Notes: generated by a model from the sequence alone, not told the origin. 64,000 bases of DNA from Planctomycetota bacterium (GCA_022600195.1 JAHZKX010000011.1:87501-151500); one strand, 5' to 3'. Counted from the stretch's first letter, positions 26,373-36,303 are shown. Made by a program: numbers and translations.

Positions 26373-28046
26373 ATGGATTCACAAACGCACGCTCACCTCA
26401 AAATAGGGTTAATCAGCTCAGTTGTAGCTGTCTTCACACTTTCGAGTTGGCTTGAACAGCCATGGAGTGCAGAACAACAGCGACCTAATATTCTACTGAT
26501 CGTCGCCGACGATTTAGGCTATAGCGACCTGGGATGCTTTGGTGGCGAAATTGAAACTCCCCAGTTAGATTCCCTGGCTGCAAAGGGAGTTCGATTAACA
26601 CAATGTTATAACACAGGCCGTTGCTGTCCTTCACGTGGCACGTTAATGACAGGCCAATACCCGCATCGGATTGGCTTGGGACATATGACAAGAAATCTCA
26701 ATCAACGAGGATATCAGGGGCACATAGCAGATGAAGCAATTACGGTCGCGCAGATACTTCAACAGGGTGGCTATCGAACGTTCCTGTCCGGCAAATGGCA
26801 TCTGGGAACAGAAGATCCTACAAAGCTCGGTTTTGAAGAGTTTTATGGCACACTCGTCAGCGCGAAAACATTTTGGGATGTGGATCATTTTACCAGACTC
26901 CCCGCCTCGCGTAGTACCCACACTTATCCCAAGGGAGAATTTTACGGAACCGACGCCGTAACCGATTATGCAATTGACTTCATGAGAATGGGCAGGCGAA
27001 ATCCTGATCAGCCCTGGTTTTTATATCTGGCTTATAATGCTCCTCACTTCCCTCTGCATGCACCCAAAGCGGATATTCTCAAATATGCAGACCGCTATCA
27101 CATTGGCTGGGACAAAATCCGAGAACAACGTATCGCGCGGATGAAACAATTGGGAATTGTCCCCGCGGATACGAAACTCTCTCCTCGATCACGCTATTGG
27201 GACTGGGGTGAATCAGAAGCACGCGTGAATCCGGCCTGGGACACACTCCCTGCAGATCGCCGTGGTGATTTGGCACGACGAATGGCAATCTTCGCGGCGA
27301 TGGTGGATCGCATGGACCAGAATATTGGACGCGTCTTAACCAGTTTGCGTCAAAATAATGAACTGGAAAACACGCTCATTATTTTTACATCGGATAACGG
27401 TGCTTGTGCCGAATGGGACCCACATGGATTTGATATCAGATCCAGCCGCAATAATACGCTCTACTGGGGAGATCAAATCGACAAAATGGGGGGTCCCGAC
27501 ACACATCAAAGCGTAGGCTCTGGTTGGGCGAATGCCTCCAATACTCCGTGGAGACTTTATAAACATTACAACCATGAAGGAGGCATTGCGTCACCGGGCA
27601 TTGTTCATTGGCCTGCGCAGGTAAAACAGAGTGGAAAAATCATCTCAACGCCCGCTCATATTATTGACGTTGTCCCCACTCTACTGGAAGCATCTCAAGT
27701 CACATACCCTGATCGATGGGATGGTGATACAACACTACCGCTTCCAGGTCAAAGTCTTCTACCTCTGGTCAAAGGAAAACAGCAGGAAGAGCGCACACTC
27801 TATTTTGAGCATCAGGGGAACCGAGCCATTCGCCAGGGACGCTGGAAACTCACTGCGCTCCGGGGCGCTCCCTGGGAACTTTATGATATATCCCAGGACC
27901 GCACAGAGCTGAATGATCTGTCGAAACAGCGTGCTGACCTCGTGACGCAACTGGCTCAAAAATGGAACCTCTGGGCAAAACAAAACTTTGTACTCCCCTT
28001 CCCCAAAGATTACAGAATCGATTACCTGGCGCCGTTAAAAAAATAA
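26373..28046 (+). CDS. Exported type I sulfatase (arylsulfatase A type)
   Basis: 557 residues from the ATG at 26373; a TTG at 26346 would add nine and lacks support. A short signal or anchor (LISSVVAVFTLSSW) is followed by the metal-binding VADDLGYSDLGCFGG (Asp46, Asp47). The modification motif is CCPSRGTLMTG, with Cys84 the expected formylglycine. Further hallmarks are SGKWHLG, LYLAYNAPHFPLHAP and IFTSDNGAC. The C-terminal RQGRWKLTALRGAPWELYD is typical of the family. Substrate is unknown, but sulfated polysaccharides are likely. It is the second sulfatase in the window and differs clearly from the one at 16478. Confidence 0.94.
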   Translation: MDSQTHAHLKIGLISSVVAVFTLSSWLEQPWSAEQQRPNILLIVADDLGYSDLGCFGGEIETPQLDSLAAKGVRLTQCYNTGRCCPSRGTLMTGQYPHRIGLGHMTRNLNQRGYQGHIADEAITVAQILQQGGYRTFLSGKWHLGTEDPTKLGFEEFYGTLVSAKTFWDVDHFTRLPASRSTHTYPKGEFYGTDAVTDYAIDFMRMGRRNPDQPWFLYLAYNAPHFPLHAPKADILKYADRYHIGWDKIREQRIARMKQLGIVPADTKLSPRSRYWDWGESEARVNPAWDTLPADRRGDLARRMAIFAAMVDRMDQNIGRVLTSLRQNNELENTLIIFTSDNGACAEWDPHGFDIRSSRNNTLYWGDQIDKMGGPDTHQSVGSGWANASNTPWRLYKHYNHEGGIASPGIVHWPAQVKQSGKIISTPAHIIDVVPTLLEASQVTYPDRWDGDTTLPLPGQSLLPLVKGKQQEERTLYFEHQGNRAIRQGRWKLTALRGAPWELYDISQDRTELNDLSKQRADLVTQLAQKWNLWAKQNFVLPFPKDYRIDYLAPLKK

Positions 28047-28070
28047 AGCATTTGTTTGCAGCCCTTAAAT

Positions 28071-28103
28071 AAAAACAGAGTTGGCCTGAAAAGCCAACTC
28101 TGT
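28071..28103 (-). terminator. Terminator between convergent genes
   Basis: An 11-pair stem (28075-28085 with 28093-28103) has a 7-base loop. On the minus strand it is followed by TTTTT, so it ends the leftward glycine-rich gene. The same stem may help stop the rightward sulfatase transcript, although that side lacks a T run. Confidence 0.8.
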
Positions 28104-28136
28104 CAGTTTCGCATTCAAAAAATGTTGCTCTCGAAG

Positions 28137-29816
28137 TCACTTTTCACTCGCAGCTGCATTTTTTCCTTTATCTTTCTGATTCAATCTGACCATCAGCCAT
28201 TGCTGCGTCTCATTTTTTCCAATGTGAACCAGCAGGGGTGCTTCGTCCTTAGTCAAATTATAAACTCCCGTATCATAAATCGTATTTTTATCATCACCGA
28301 CCGTCCAGGCTGCGCGTTGCGTTTTCTTGTCAACTGATCCCTGGACCTGTTGTGATTTCTTAGTTTTGGTGTTGGTATAGTTACCGCGAATGACTCCCTG
28401 CTTATTTACAGCAAGTTCTACCACATTGTCGGACTTTGTCTGACCGCTCTCTGAAAGTGCAAATACTCCCAGAGGCATCCACTTCTCCTGATCACTGACA
28501 TTCGCAGAAGCGCCAGCGTCTGCAAGCTGACTGGCTTGCTGCGTATATTGCGCTGAGGTACCCACGTCCTTATTGTTGACATAAACACTATTGTCTTGAT
28601 AGACCACGTTGTTGCCATAGTCATAGTAGATGGGTTGCATATTCTCCCAGAGAAGCCAAGCCATCATCGCATCCCAGGTTGCATAATTCCAGGCGTATCC
28701 TGCTGGCCATGCTGGAACATACCACATCCCCGGATTCGCTGCGTACCAACCGGGGTAGTACATGCCGTAGCCATAAAACCCACCACGAATCACAACCGCG
28801 TGATAATACCGAGTAGAAGGTGGAACATGTACGAAGCCCGCTGCAAAACCGCCATTGGGACCACGCACAAATCCGCCCGCAGTAGTTCCACCACCACGTC
28901 CGTGAACCACACCACCTGCAGCCTTACCGCCATTGGGACCGACAATCCGTCCTCCGGCTGCGGATCCACCATTGGGACCGACAACACGACCACCACCGGC
29001 CTTACCACCATTATTACCATCTATTCGCCCGCCAGCAGCACGCCCTCCATTGGGTCCGACGGCACCTCCTCCCGAGATGGTATTACCCCGTGGTCCGGTA
29101 TAACTGCCTCCCGCGGCAATTCCCCCGTTGGGCCCATGATATACTTTTCCACTTGCCGAACCGGAAGAGATAGAACGATTCACCGTATTACGTCCGGTAA
29201 AATCCTGAACGTAGGGATGAGAATTAGTAACAGAATGATGACCGGCATCTGAAGGCAAGCCGAGAAAATTATCTAAGCCTTGATGTGTTGGTCGCTGATT
29301 GAAATTCATGTTACCAACATCAAGATGGCCATCAGTACGGGACCGGATATTTCCATTCCCCCCAATTCGATTCAAATCTCGATTCAAATCAGATCTATTA
29401 AAATTGCCATTATTTAACCGACTAAAATTGCCTGTATTACCTCGATCGAAGGAGCGAGCCTGATTCATAAAATTCGAATTAAATCCGGTTTTGTCATTGA
29501 ATCGACCAGGCACATCGAAGCGACTTCCGTAATTGGAAAATCGACCGCTATTGAAGTTACCACCGCCGAGGTTTCTTGAACCTGAATTAAAACCACCGCC
29601 AAAGCTACGGTTTCCGCTGTAGCCACCACCGCCAAAACCTCCTCGGTAACCACCACCACCAAAACTACTACCGCCACCGAAGTTTCCTCCGTGAAAACCA
29701 CCGCCACCTCCACCATGAAATCCGCCGCCACCAAAACCTCTGGCCCAGGTAGTTGGCGGTGCTTGAGAGAAACAGAAAAAAGTTGTCACCGTAATGAGGC
29801 TGATGAAAAGTCTCAT
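28137..29816 (-). CDS. Exported glycine-rich surface-type protein with tandem repeats
   Basis: 559 residues with a signal peptide (residues 1-25). Three parts are visible. Residues about 26-90 are a Gly/Phe/His stretch (GGGGFHGGG and similar). Residues about 90-220 are Asn/Arg/Phe-rich. Residues about 225-330 contain repeats of roughly 14 residues with GPNGG-x-AAGG-R cores. After a Tyr/Trp/Met-rich hydrophobic belt (YYPGWYAANPGMWYVPAWPAG is its centre, about residues 350-400), residues 445-545 form a compact beta-rich domain (MPLGVFALSE, VIRGNYTNT, GVYNLTKDEAP). The protein probably sits on or outside the outer membrane. No enzymatic motif is present, and the function is unknown. Confidence 0.75.
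   Translation of the reverse strand: MRLFISLITVTTFFCFSQAPPTTWARGFGGGGFHGGGGGGFHGGNFGGGSSFGGGGYRGGFGGGGYSGNRSFGGGFNSGSRNLGGGNFNSGRFSNYGSRFDVPGRFNDKTGFNSNFMNQARSFDRGNTGNFSRLNNGNFNRSDLNRDLNRIGGNGNIRSRTDGHLDVGNMNFNQRPTHQGLDNFLGLPSDAGHHSVTNSHPYVQDFTGRNTVNRSISSGSASGKVYHGPNGGIAAGGSYTGPRGNTISGGGAVGPNGGRAAGGRIDGNNGGKAGGGRVVGPNGGSAAGGRIVGPNGGKAAGGVVHGRGGGTTAGGFVRGPNGGFAAGFVHVPPSTRYYHAVVIRGGFYGYGMYYPGWYAANPGMWYVPAWPAGYAWNYATWDAMMAWLLWENMQPIYYDYGNNVVYQDNSVYVNNKDVGTSAQYTQQASQLADAGASANVSDQEKWMPLGVFALSESGQTKSDNVVELAVNKQGVIRGNYTNTKTKKSQQVQGSVDKKTQRAAWTVGDDKNTIYDTGVYNLTKDEAPLLVHIGKNETQQWLMVRLNQKDKGKNAAASEK
28845..29140 (-). repeat. Imperfect ~42-base repeats coding for GPNGG units
   Basis: CCATTGGGACC and close variants recur at roughly 42-base spacing, or a multiple or fraction of it. 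On the coding strand each gives a GPNGG-x-AAGG unit of about 14 residues. Some copies are degenerate (GPRGN, GNNGG, GRGGG). This indicates growth by in-frame duplication. Confidence 0.75.
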
Positions 29817-29873
29817 AATATCTATCCCCGATTCTGAAATTTGATAAACGTTGTTCTATGATTAATCAGAACA

Positions 29874-30842
29874 TTATTTTCGTTTTGAGACCACTTCAAG
29901 TGCGTCTGGTAACTCGATTCCATTCGCGGTCCGGTTCACAGACTGCCAGCGGCATCCATTCTCATCAATTTTTGAAAGAATATTATTGGCGTTGGTCAGC
30001 GTGCCATCGCTGGTGACACCTCTCGACTCAATCAACCAGCCATTCTCAACGGCAGCCCAGATTCCCACTGCATGACTGCCATCAGTATTAAAGGTCCAGG
30101 ACATAATATCGCCGCTGATGGGATCGACACCTATGATCTGTTTGCCGAGTACTTGCTGTTTTCCCTTACTACTGGAGAAATAGGTTCGTTCCATAAATTT
30201 TTTGCCGGGCAACCAATGATAGTCAGTTGTCAGAGTGACTCCGCCAAGTTCGGTAACCCAGGTCCCCAGCAGCCAATCCAGATCTTTTAACCCAGTCTGA
30301 GAGGCAGAAGGAGCTAAGCGATACTCTTTGACGCTGAGCATCGACCACTTACCATTCTGTTTGACATACGTGGCTGTGTACTGGCTCACATCGGGAGCAG
30401 CTTTCGAAACAGTGACCATGGTCCGACCTTCTTCAATTGCCAGATTGTCACCTATCTGACGGACGGAATCGACCATGATCTGGATTTTTGCATTCTTTGA
30501 TTCTTTGAAATACTTTTGATACGCTTTTTCGATGGCCTGGCGTCCTACCAGTCGCAATCCACCGGCTTCGATGTACTCGCCTTCTGGAGCCCAAAAGCTG
30601 GCGACCTGTTTTGCGTTGCCTTGGTCGAATGCTGCTTTAAAGGCAACTGCGATCTTTTGAATCGCTTGTTCGATTTGAGATGTTTTGGGGGCCGGTTGCG
30701 ATTTAGCAACTTGTGTATCAGCACCGCTTGCTTGAGGAGTTCGTTGAAATTGTGCATAAACAGGTGCGCTGCTTAACACAATCGAGAAGACGAACACTGG
30801 AATAGAGAGACCCATACAGGCCTGGCGAGGGAGAAGATTCAT
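29874..30842 (-). CDS. Exported SnoaL/NTF2-like (DUF4440/SgcJ-type) protein
   Basis: 322 residues from the ATG at 30842, giving a signal peptide that ends PVYAQ; a longer frame from 30914 adds 24 residues. Residues about 55-185 form an NTF2/SnoaL-type cone: AIQKIAVAFKAAFDQGNAKQ, FWAPEGEYIEAGG, GRQAIEKAYQKYF and YVKQNGKWSMLSVKEYRL. Residues 195-320 are a second beta-rich domain (LDWLLGTWVTELGG, LPGKKFMERTYF, GVDPISGDIMSWTF) like the DUF1579-type lipocalin-related families. Such proteins may bind small hydrophobic molecules. No catalytic residues can be named. The pairing of the two domains is common in planctomycetes. Confidence 0.75.
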   Translation of the reverse strand: MNLLPRQACMGLSIPVFVFSIVLSSAPVYAQFQRTPQASGADTQVAKSQPAPKTSQIEQAIQKIAVAFKAAFDQGNAKQVASFWAPEGEYIEAGGLRLVGRQAIEKAYQKYFKESKNAKIQIMVDSVRQIGDNLAIEEGRTMVTVSKAAPDVSQYTATYVKQNGKWSMLSVKEYRLAPSASQTGLKDLDWLLGTWVTELGGVTLTTDYHWLPGKKFMERTYFSSSKGKQQVLGKQIIGVDPISGDIMSWTFNTDGSHAVGIWAAVENGWLIESRGVTSDGTLTNANNILSKIDENGCRWQSVNRTANGIELPDALEVVSKRK

Positions 30843-31126
30843 TCTGATATCTTTCAGAAATGGAGTTGAAATTCGCTTACTTTGTGAGAGAGTAACATAG
30901 CTGCTTGGCCTCAACAGCGCTCAGTTTTATTCTATTCCCACCTATTCAATTTTGCACGCATTATTTATGATCTCTTTCAGAAATTTTTGAGAGCGAAACT
31001 GGTTAACAACTTCCGTAATTCCCCAACTACACATAAATAGAGATTTTGATAAAAAATCCTGGGTCTTGATTCCCGTATGCAAAGATGACCATTTCTTCAT
31101 ATTTGTCCTTAACCTAAGAATCGTTG

Positions 31127-32683
31127 ATGCTTCATCGTCTTAAAAAACTCGCACCACTTGCTGTTATCGCGATTTTCATGGGAGCCCTCTGGTTACTCTC
31201 GAAGGAATTGAAGCATTATGATATCCACGAAATCCGATCTGCAGTAGCACACATCCCTGCATGGCGCCTCTGGGCTGCTGCCGAATTGACGGTTTTCAAC
31301 TACCTAGTTCTCATTGGATATGACTATCTGGCGATTCGAGCCATTCATCATCCTCTTCCTCTTGGGAAAATCTCTCTGGCATCATTTACGGGTTTTGTCA
31401 CCAGTTACAATTTTGGGGCACTGCTGGGCGGGACTTCAGTTCGTTACCGACTTTACTCAGCCTGGGGATTATCGGCTGTGGAAATCCTACAATTGATCAT
31501 CATGCTGGGCACCACTTATTGGATCGGTGTTTTTGCTTTAGCTGGGATCGTCTTTATTCTGCAACCATTTCCCATACCGGCGTCATTACACTTCCCTTTT
31601 GAAAATGTCCAACCGGTTGGTTACATCCTGTTGGCCATCGCTGTCGGCTATGTAATGTTGCCTCTCATTAGAAGATCACCGATCGTTATTAAAGGTATCA
31701 AAATTGAATTGCCCAAAACGGGTATGACGGTCCTGCAACTGGCAGTTTCAGCAGCAGACCTGGTCATTGCTTCTGCCACACTCTACATGATTCTAGCACC
31801 AGAATTATCTGTCAGCTTTGGTGAGTTTCTCGGAGTTTATCTTCTGGCTACGGTCATCGTAGTACTTTCACACGTTCCGGGAGGAGTGGGCGTGTTTGAA
31901 TTAGTCATTTTGTCGTTGGTTGCCTCACAATCATCGGCAACAATCCTGGCCGGACTATTGGTGTTTCGAGTCATCTACTATTTGATACCACTCTTTGTGG
32001 CACTCATCATGCTGGCCTTACACGAGTTGTTTCTAAACCGTGCTATTGCAACACGACTGGTAAGTGAAACAACGCACTGGTCCTCTGCACTTGCACCTCT
32101 GATACTCTCCTGGTGTACCATGCTGGCAGGAGCGGTTCTGCTGTTGTCTGGAGCCACGCCGATTGTCACAGGCCGACTAAGCTCGCTACAGGACGCGATT
32201 CCTCTAGTCCTGGTTGAAGTCTCTCATATTATTAGTAGCGTGACTGGTGCTGCACTTCTGGTTCTGGCCCCTGGTTTACAACAGAGATCAAATTCGGCCT
32301 TGTCGTGGGTCACGTTGTTGTCAGGACTCGGAATAATCGTCTCACTTTTAAAAGGATTTGATTACGAAGAAACGGTATTGCTCTCAATAATATTTTTTGC
32401 ATTGCTGGCAAGTCGCAATCAATTTTCTCACAGGGGAAGCCGATTAGGTCACTCATTCAATCTGGGCTGGTCGAGTACGATTTTTGCGATCATTATTTGC
32501 TCGATCTGGCTGGGATTATTTGCGTATCAATCTGTTGATTATTCAAACGAATTATGGTGGACTTTTACATACGAAGGAAACGCATCCCGATTTCTGCGAG
32601 CCAGTATCGGCGTTGTCATCTTTCTATTAATATTTGCCTTTTCGAAATGGAAATCACACCATGGACCACTGGGATCAAAATGA
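31127..32683 (+). CDS. MprF-type flippase domain membrane protein (LPG synthase TM region)
   Basis: 518 residues. A TTG directly before the ATG is also possible as a start. About fourteen hydrophobic segments are visible. The first eight match the lysylphosphatidylglycerol synthase transmembrane region (PF03706): YLVLIGYDYLAIRAIHHPLP, SLASFTGFVTSYNFGALLGG and LLATVIVVLSHVPGGVGVFE. The soluble aminoacyl-transferase domain of MprF is absent. Proteins of this kind may move lipids across the inner membrane. The 3' end overlaps the start of the glycogen-debranching gene by 23 bases, so the two are translated together. Confidence 0.85.
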   Translation: MLHRLKKLAPLAVIAIFMGALWLLSKELKHYDIHEIRSAVAHIPAWRLWAAAELTVFNYLVLIGYDYLAIRAIHHPLPLGKISLASFTGFVTSYNFGALLGGTSVRYRLYSAWGLSAVEILQLIIMLGTTYWIGVFALAGIVFILQPFPIPASLHFPFENVQPVGYILLAIAVGYVMLPLIRRSPIVIKGIKIELPKTGMTVLQLAVSAADLVIASATLYMILAPELSVSFGEFLGVYLLATVIVVLSHVPGGVGVFELVILSLVASQSSATILAGLLVFRVIYYLIPLFVALIMLALHELFLNRAIATRLVSETTHWSSALAPLILSWCTMLAGAVLLLSGATPIVTGRLSSLQDAIPLVLVEVSHIISSVTGAALLVLAPGLQQRSNSALSWVTLLSGLGIIVSLLKGFDYEETVLLSIIFFALLASRNQFSHRGSRLGHSFNLGWSSTIFAIIICSIWLGLFAYQSVDYSNELWWTFTYEGNASRFLRASIGVVIFLLIFAFSKWKSHHGPLGSK

Positions 32684-34724
32684 AGGATCACCCACTCACC
32701 TGGGAGCAACCTGGATTCCGTCAGAAAACGCTTTTAACTTCGCCCTCTATTCAAAACATGCCGAACGCGTTTCTTTACTATTCTTTGTCGAAGACAACCT
32801 GAACGAACCAGTTTTGGTCTTTGACTTTGAACCTCTCCGAAATAAAACCGCAGAAATCTGGCATTGCCGCATTTCCACTACAGAAATCAAACACGCAAAG
32901 TATTATGCGTACCAAATTGATGGCCCTGCACCACAAGGACCATTTGACTGGCATGCTTTTGATCCGGAAAAATTATTGCTAGATCCCTATTCTAGAAATA
33001 TTTTCTTTCCTCCTGCATTCGATCGACATCGTGCCAGTCAACCTGGTAGCAACATGGGATGTGCGCCCCTGTCGGTGTTGCAGTCCATCGAATGTGTCTT
33101 CAACTGGGAAAATGACAATCCAGTTCACCACACATCCGATCTGATCATTTATGAAATGCATGTGCGCGGCTTTACCAGGCACAGTAGTTCAAATGTTGCA
33201 GAAAACGCGCAAGGTACATTTGCAGGGGTGATCGAAAAAATCCCCTATCTGAAAGAATTGGGAGTGACAGCTGTTGAACTGATGCCCGTATATCAATTTG
33301 ATACTCAGGATAGAAACTACTGGGGATATATGCCTCTGGGCTTTTTTGCTCCACATGACACTTATTGCATGTCGCAGGAAACGTGTGAAAGGCATATCGA
33401 ATTTTGTGAAATGGTCAAAGCCTTGCATCGTGCTGGAATCGAGGTCATTCTCGATGTGGTTTACAATCATACTGGTGAAGGAAATGAATCTGGCCCGACT
33501 TACAGTTTCAAAGGAATTGATAACACGACATACTATTCACTCTCAGGCAATCCGAACGCGCTTTATGCAAACTACTCAGGAGCGGGTAACACCTTGCACA
33601 CCGCGAACAGGGCCGTTCGAAAACTCATTGTCGACAGCCTGCATTACTGGGCAAAAGAAATGCACGTAGATGGTTTTCGGTTTGATTTGGCCAGTGTATT
33701 AACCCGAAGAATAGATGGAAGTATAGAAGAATCGAATCCCACGACACTCGGTCAAATTGGTTCAGACACGACTTTGTCAAGTCGACGGTTTATTGCTGAA
33801 CCCTGGGATGCAGCAGGAGAGTTTCAACTTGGCTCACGATTTCCCGGACATCTCTGGATGCAATGGAACGCCGCCTATCGCGACACACTACAACAGTTTG
33901 TGCGCGGCGATGAAGGCCATATTCCTGATCTAATGACCCGACTCTATGGCAGCTCGGACTTATTTCCTGATGACCGGATGCACGCACTCAGACCATACCA
34001 AAGCATCAATTATATTACTTCTCATGATGGTTTTTCATTATATGACCTCGTTTCATACAACGAAAAAAGAAACTGGGAAAACGGCGAGCAGAATTCCGAT
34101 GGCACACACGATTATAGCTGGAATTGTGGCTGGGAAGGTGAAGAAAATCTTCCACCAGATGTCATGTCACTCAGAAAACAACAGGTCAAAAACTTCTTTT
34201 GTCTGCTGCTGGTTTCAAACGGGACTCCCATGTTTCGGATGGGAGATGAATTTTTGCAGACCCAGAGCGGAAATAACAACCCCTACAATCAAGATAACGA
34301 AACCAGTTGGCTCGACTGGCGCAGGCTAGATACACATAAGGATCTCTTTCGCTTCGTTAAATTGATGATCGCCTTTCGCAAGTCACATTCCTCATTGTGC
34401 CGTTCTCATTTCTGGCGTGAAGATGTGCACTGGTACGGCGTGACCCGCTATGTCGACCTATCGGACTCATCAAAAACGCTTGCCTTCTGCTTACATGGTT
34501 CTGAAGAAGAAAACGTTGATATCTACGTCATGATTAACGGTAACTCATACGGACTCACTTTTGGAATTCACGAAGGAAATCCTGGCGACTGGATGCGAAT
34601 TGTAGATACATCTCTCGACAGCCCGCAAGATATTCTGGAACCAGATGAAGCATTACCAGTGTCTACGACTGCCTATGATGTTCAAGCTCGTTCGATAGTC
34701 GTGCTTGTCAGGAAAGTTGAGTGA
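32661..34724 (+). CDS. glgX: Glycogen debranching enzyme (isoamylase type, GH13)
   Basis: 687 residues from the ATG at 32661, inside the upstream gene's end; a frame from a TTG at 32634 adds nine residues. The N-terminal CBM48 domain starts at LGATWIPSENAFNFALYSKH. The GH13 barrel regions are clear: DVVYNHTGEGNE (region I), DGFRFDLAS with nucleophile Asp342 (region II), FIAEPWDA with acid/base Glu380 (region III), and NYITSHDGFSLYDLV (region IV). GEQNSDGTHDYSWNCG and GNNNPYNQDNE are typical of GlgX. The enzyme cleaves alpha-1,6 branches of glycogen in the cytoplasm. Length is usual for the family. Other glycogen genes are not nearby. Confidence 0.93.
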   Translation: MDHWDQNEGSPTHLGATWIPSENAFNFALYSKHAERVSLLFFVEDNLNEPVLVFDFEPLRNKTAEIWHCRISTTEIKHAKYYAYQIDGPAPQGPFDWHAFDPEKLLLDPYSRNIFFPPAFDRHRASQPGSNMGCAPLSVLQSIECVFNWENDNPVHHTSDLIIYEMHVRGFTRHSSSNVAENAQGTFAGVIEKIPYLKELGVTAVELMPVYQFDTQDRNYWGYMPLGFFAPHDTYCMSQETCERHIEFCEMVKALHRAGIEVILDVVYNHTGEGNESGPTYSFKGIDNTTYYSLSGNPNALYANYSGAGNTLHTANRAVRKLIVDSLHYWAKEMHVDGFRFDLASVLTRRIDGSIEESNPTTLGQIGSDTTLSSRRFIAEPWDAAGEFQLGSRFPGHLWMQWNAAYRDTLQQFVRGDEGHIPDLMTRLYGSSDLFPDDRMHALRPYQSINYITSHDGFSLYDLVSYNEKRNWENGEQNSDGTHDYSWNCGWEGEENLPPDVMSLRKQQVKNFFCLLLVSNGTPMFRMGDEFLQTQSGNNNPYNQDNETSWLDWRRLDTHKDLFRFVKLMIAFRKSHSSLCRSHFWREDVHWYGVTRYVDLSDSSKTLAFCLHGSEEENVDIYVMINGNSYGLTFGIHEGNPGDWMRIVDTSLDSPQDILEPDEALPVSTTAYDVQARSIVVLVRKVE

Positions 34725-34868
34725 GTCGATTTGAACCTTTTATAAAAATCGTACACAGAGATCATATTCTGACAAGCAGTTCTCCAGATTCATCTTGAAC
34801 GTTTCATCTGACCGGCCTATGCTGTTCCTCGTTCGCATGAGATAAAAGTTGATCAACGCTAATAATAC

Positions 34869-34874
34869 GGGAGG
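34869..34874 (+). promoter_or_regulatory. Ribosome site that fixes a TTG start
   Basis: GGGAGG at 34869-34874 lies 9 bases before the TTG at 34884. The nearest ATG (34888) is in another frame with no long product. The TTG is therefore the probable start of the FAD-dependent oxidoreductase. Confidence 0.7.
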
Positions 34875-34883
34875 TAAAAGGCC

Positions 34884-36161
34884 TTGAATGAAAGTCTTTC
34901 ACCTGAGTCAGGAGGACAGATCACAACTCGCTGCTGCGTTGTCGGCGGTGGACCGGCAGGCCTGTTTCTCGGTTATTTACTGGCAAGGGCCGGTGTTGAA
35001 GTCATTGTGCTGGAGAAACATAAAGACTTTTTACGCGATTTCCGTGGCGATACCATTCATCCTTCCACTTTAGAATTAATGTATGAACTCGGATTTCTGG
35101 AAGAATTTCTACAGATTGCAGATAAGCATTTCGATTCTCTGGATTTCAACATTGAAGGTAAGCAGATACCGGGGCCTTATTTCACCCATCTGCCGACAAT
35201 ATGTAAATACATTACCTTCGCCCCGCAGTGGGATTTTCTTAATCTGCTTGCAAAACATGCCAGAACCTTTCCCCATTTCCAGGTTCAGATGGAATCGAAA
35301 GCCACGCAGCTGATTCATAAAGACAATCGAGTAGTCGGCGTGAAGGTAGAGGGTCCACAAGGCGAGTATGAAGTCCATGCGGATCTGGTTGTGGGTGCCG
35401 ACGGACGGGGGTCTCAGATGCGGGTTGATGCCGGCGTCGAGGTTATCGAACAGGGAATTCCCATTGATGTCCTCTGGTTTCGGATCGGAAAATCAGGCGA
35501 TCTTAACGATCACACATTGGCACGTATCAAGCAAGGCCGCATGCTGATTACAGTTGACCGGGGAGACTATTTTCAAACCGGGATGATCATACAAAAAGGT
35601 CATTTTGACGAAATGAAACAGGAAGGACTGGAAGTCTTTCGCAACAGAGTCATAGATATCCTTCCGAACCTCGCTGAGGGAATTGCTGAAATTGATGATT
35701 GGAAAAAAATTCGTCTCTTATCCGTCCAGGTAAATCATATCACAAACTGGGCACAACCTGGCTTGCTCTTTATCGGTGATGCTGCACACGCTATGTCCCC
35801 GGTCGGGGGAGTCGGAGTAAACCTGGCGGTTCAGGACGCCGTGGCGACCGCGAATTTGCTCGCGGATAAACTCTACGAAGGTAATTTGACACTTGACGAC
35901 TTAAAGCAGGTCCAATTGCGCCGTGAAACACCCGCGCGCAGAACACAACGTATGCAAGTCTTTGCTCATCAGAGACTGTTCGGCAGCAGCACTGCGCCGG
36001 GAAAGCCGGTTTCCATTTCCTGGACACTTCGAAAAATCGCTGGATTGTTCGCTCCGATCTTGAGACGGACAGCAGGAAAAATCGTCGGACTTGGGTTTCT
36101 ACCCGAGCATATTCAGACTCCTGAACGAGCTCTTAAAGAAATTTCTTCTCCAGTAAAGTGA
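34884..36161 (+). CDS. FAD-dependent monooxygenase-type oxidoreductase (PF01494)
   Basis: 425 residues, starting at TTG. The FAD-binding dinucleotide fold is GGGPAGLFLGYLLARAGVEV (residues about 21-40) followed by VLEKHKDF. RGDTIHPSTLELMYELG is the family's GD/R-type motif after the first fold, and VVGADGRGSQMR marks the DG motif. The second FAD motif, LFIGDAAHAMSPVGGVGVNL, is complete. Relatives hydroxylate aromatic or polyketide substrates or act in quinone synthesis. The substrate cannot be read from sequence. No signal peptide is present, and the gene stands alone between its neighbours. Confidence 0.88.
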   Translation: MNESLSPESGGQITTRCCVVGGGPAGLFLGYLLARAGVEVIVLEKHKDFLRDFRGDTIHPSTLELMYELGFLEEFLQIADKHFDSLDFNIEGKQIPGPYFTHLPTICKYITFAPQWDFLNLLAKHARTFPHFQVQMESKATQLIHKDNRVVGVKVEGPQGEYEVHADLVVGADGRGSQMRVDAGVEVIEQGIPIDVLWFRIGKSGDLNDHTLARIKQGRMLITVDRGDYFQTGMIIQKGHFDEMKQEGLEVFRNRVIDILPNLAEGIAEIDDWKKIRLLSVQVNHITNWAQPGLLFIGDAAHAMSPVGGVGVNLAVQDAVATANLLADKLYEGNLTLDDLKQVQLRRETPARRTQRMQVFAHQRLFGSSTAPGKPVSISWTLRKIAGLFAPILRRTAGKIVGLGFLPEHIQTPERALKEISSPVK

Positions 36162-36303
36162 AAGCTACTCCGGCTCCTTCACTAAACAGGATAAAAAATC
36201 TGGCATCTCAATCTGTAATATGGTTAGAATAAATTCTGTTTTGACGTACCATCAGGTGCCGTATCAATGGGCATGCACTCAATCAATGGTAGAGAGACAT
36301 AGA

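Noticed and set aside
28845..29140. CRISPR-like appearance of regular short repeats
   Set aside because: The repeats are in frame, degenerate, and encode the glycine-rich protein; there are no unique spacers and no cas genes.
28596..29252. 218-codon Thr/Ser/Ile-rich frame opposite the glycine-rich gene
   Set aside because: Its repeats are the mirror of the GPNGG codons on the other strand, and it has no start signal.
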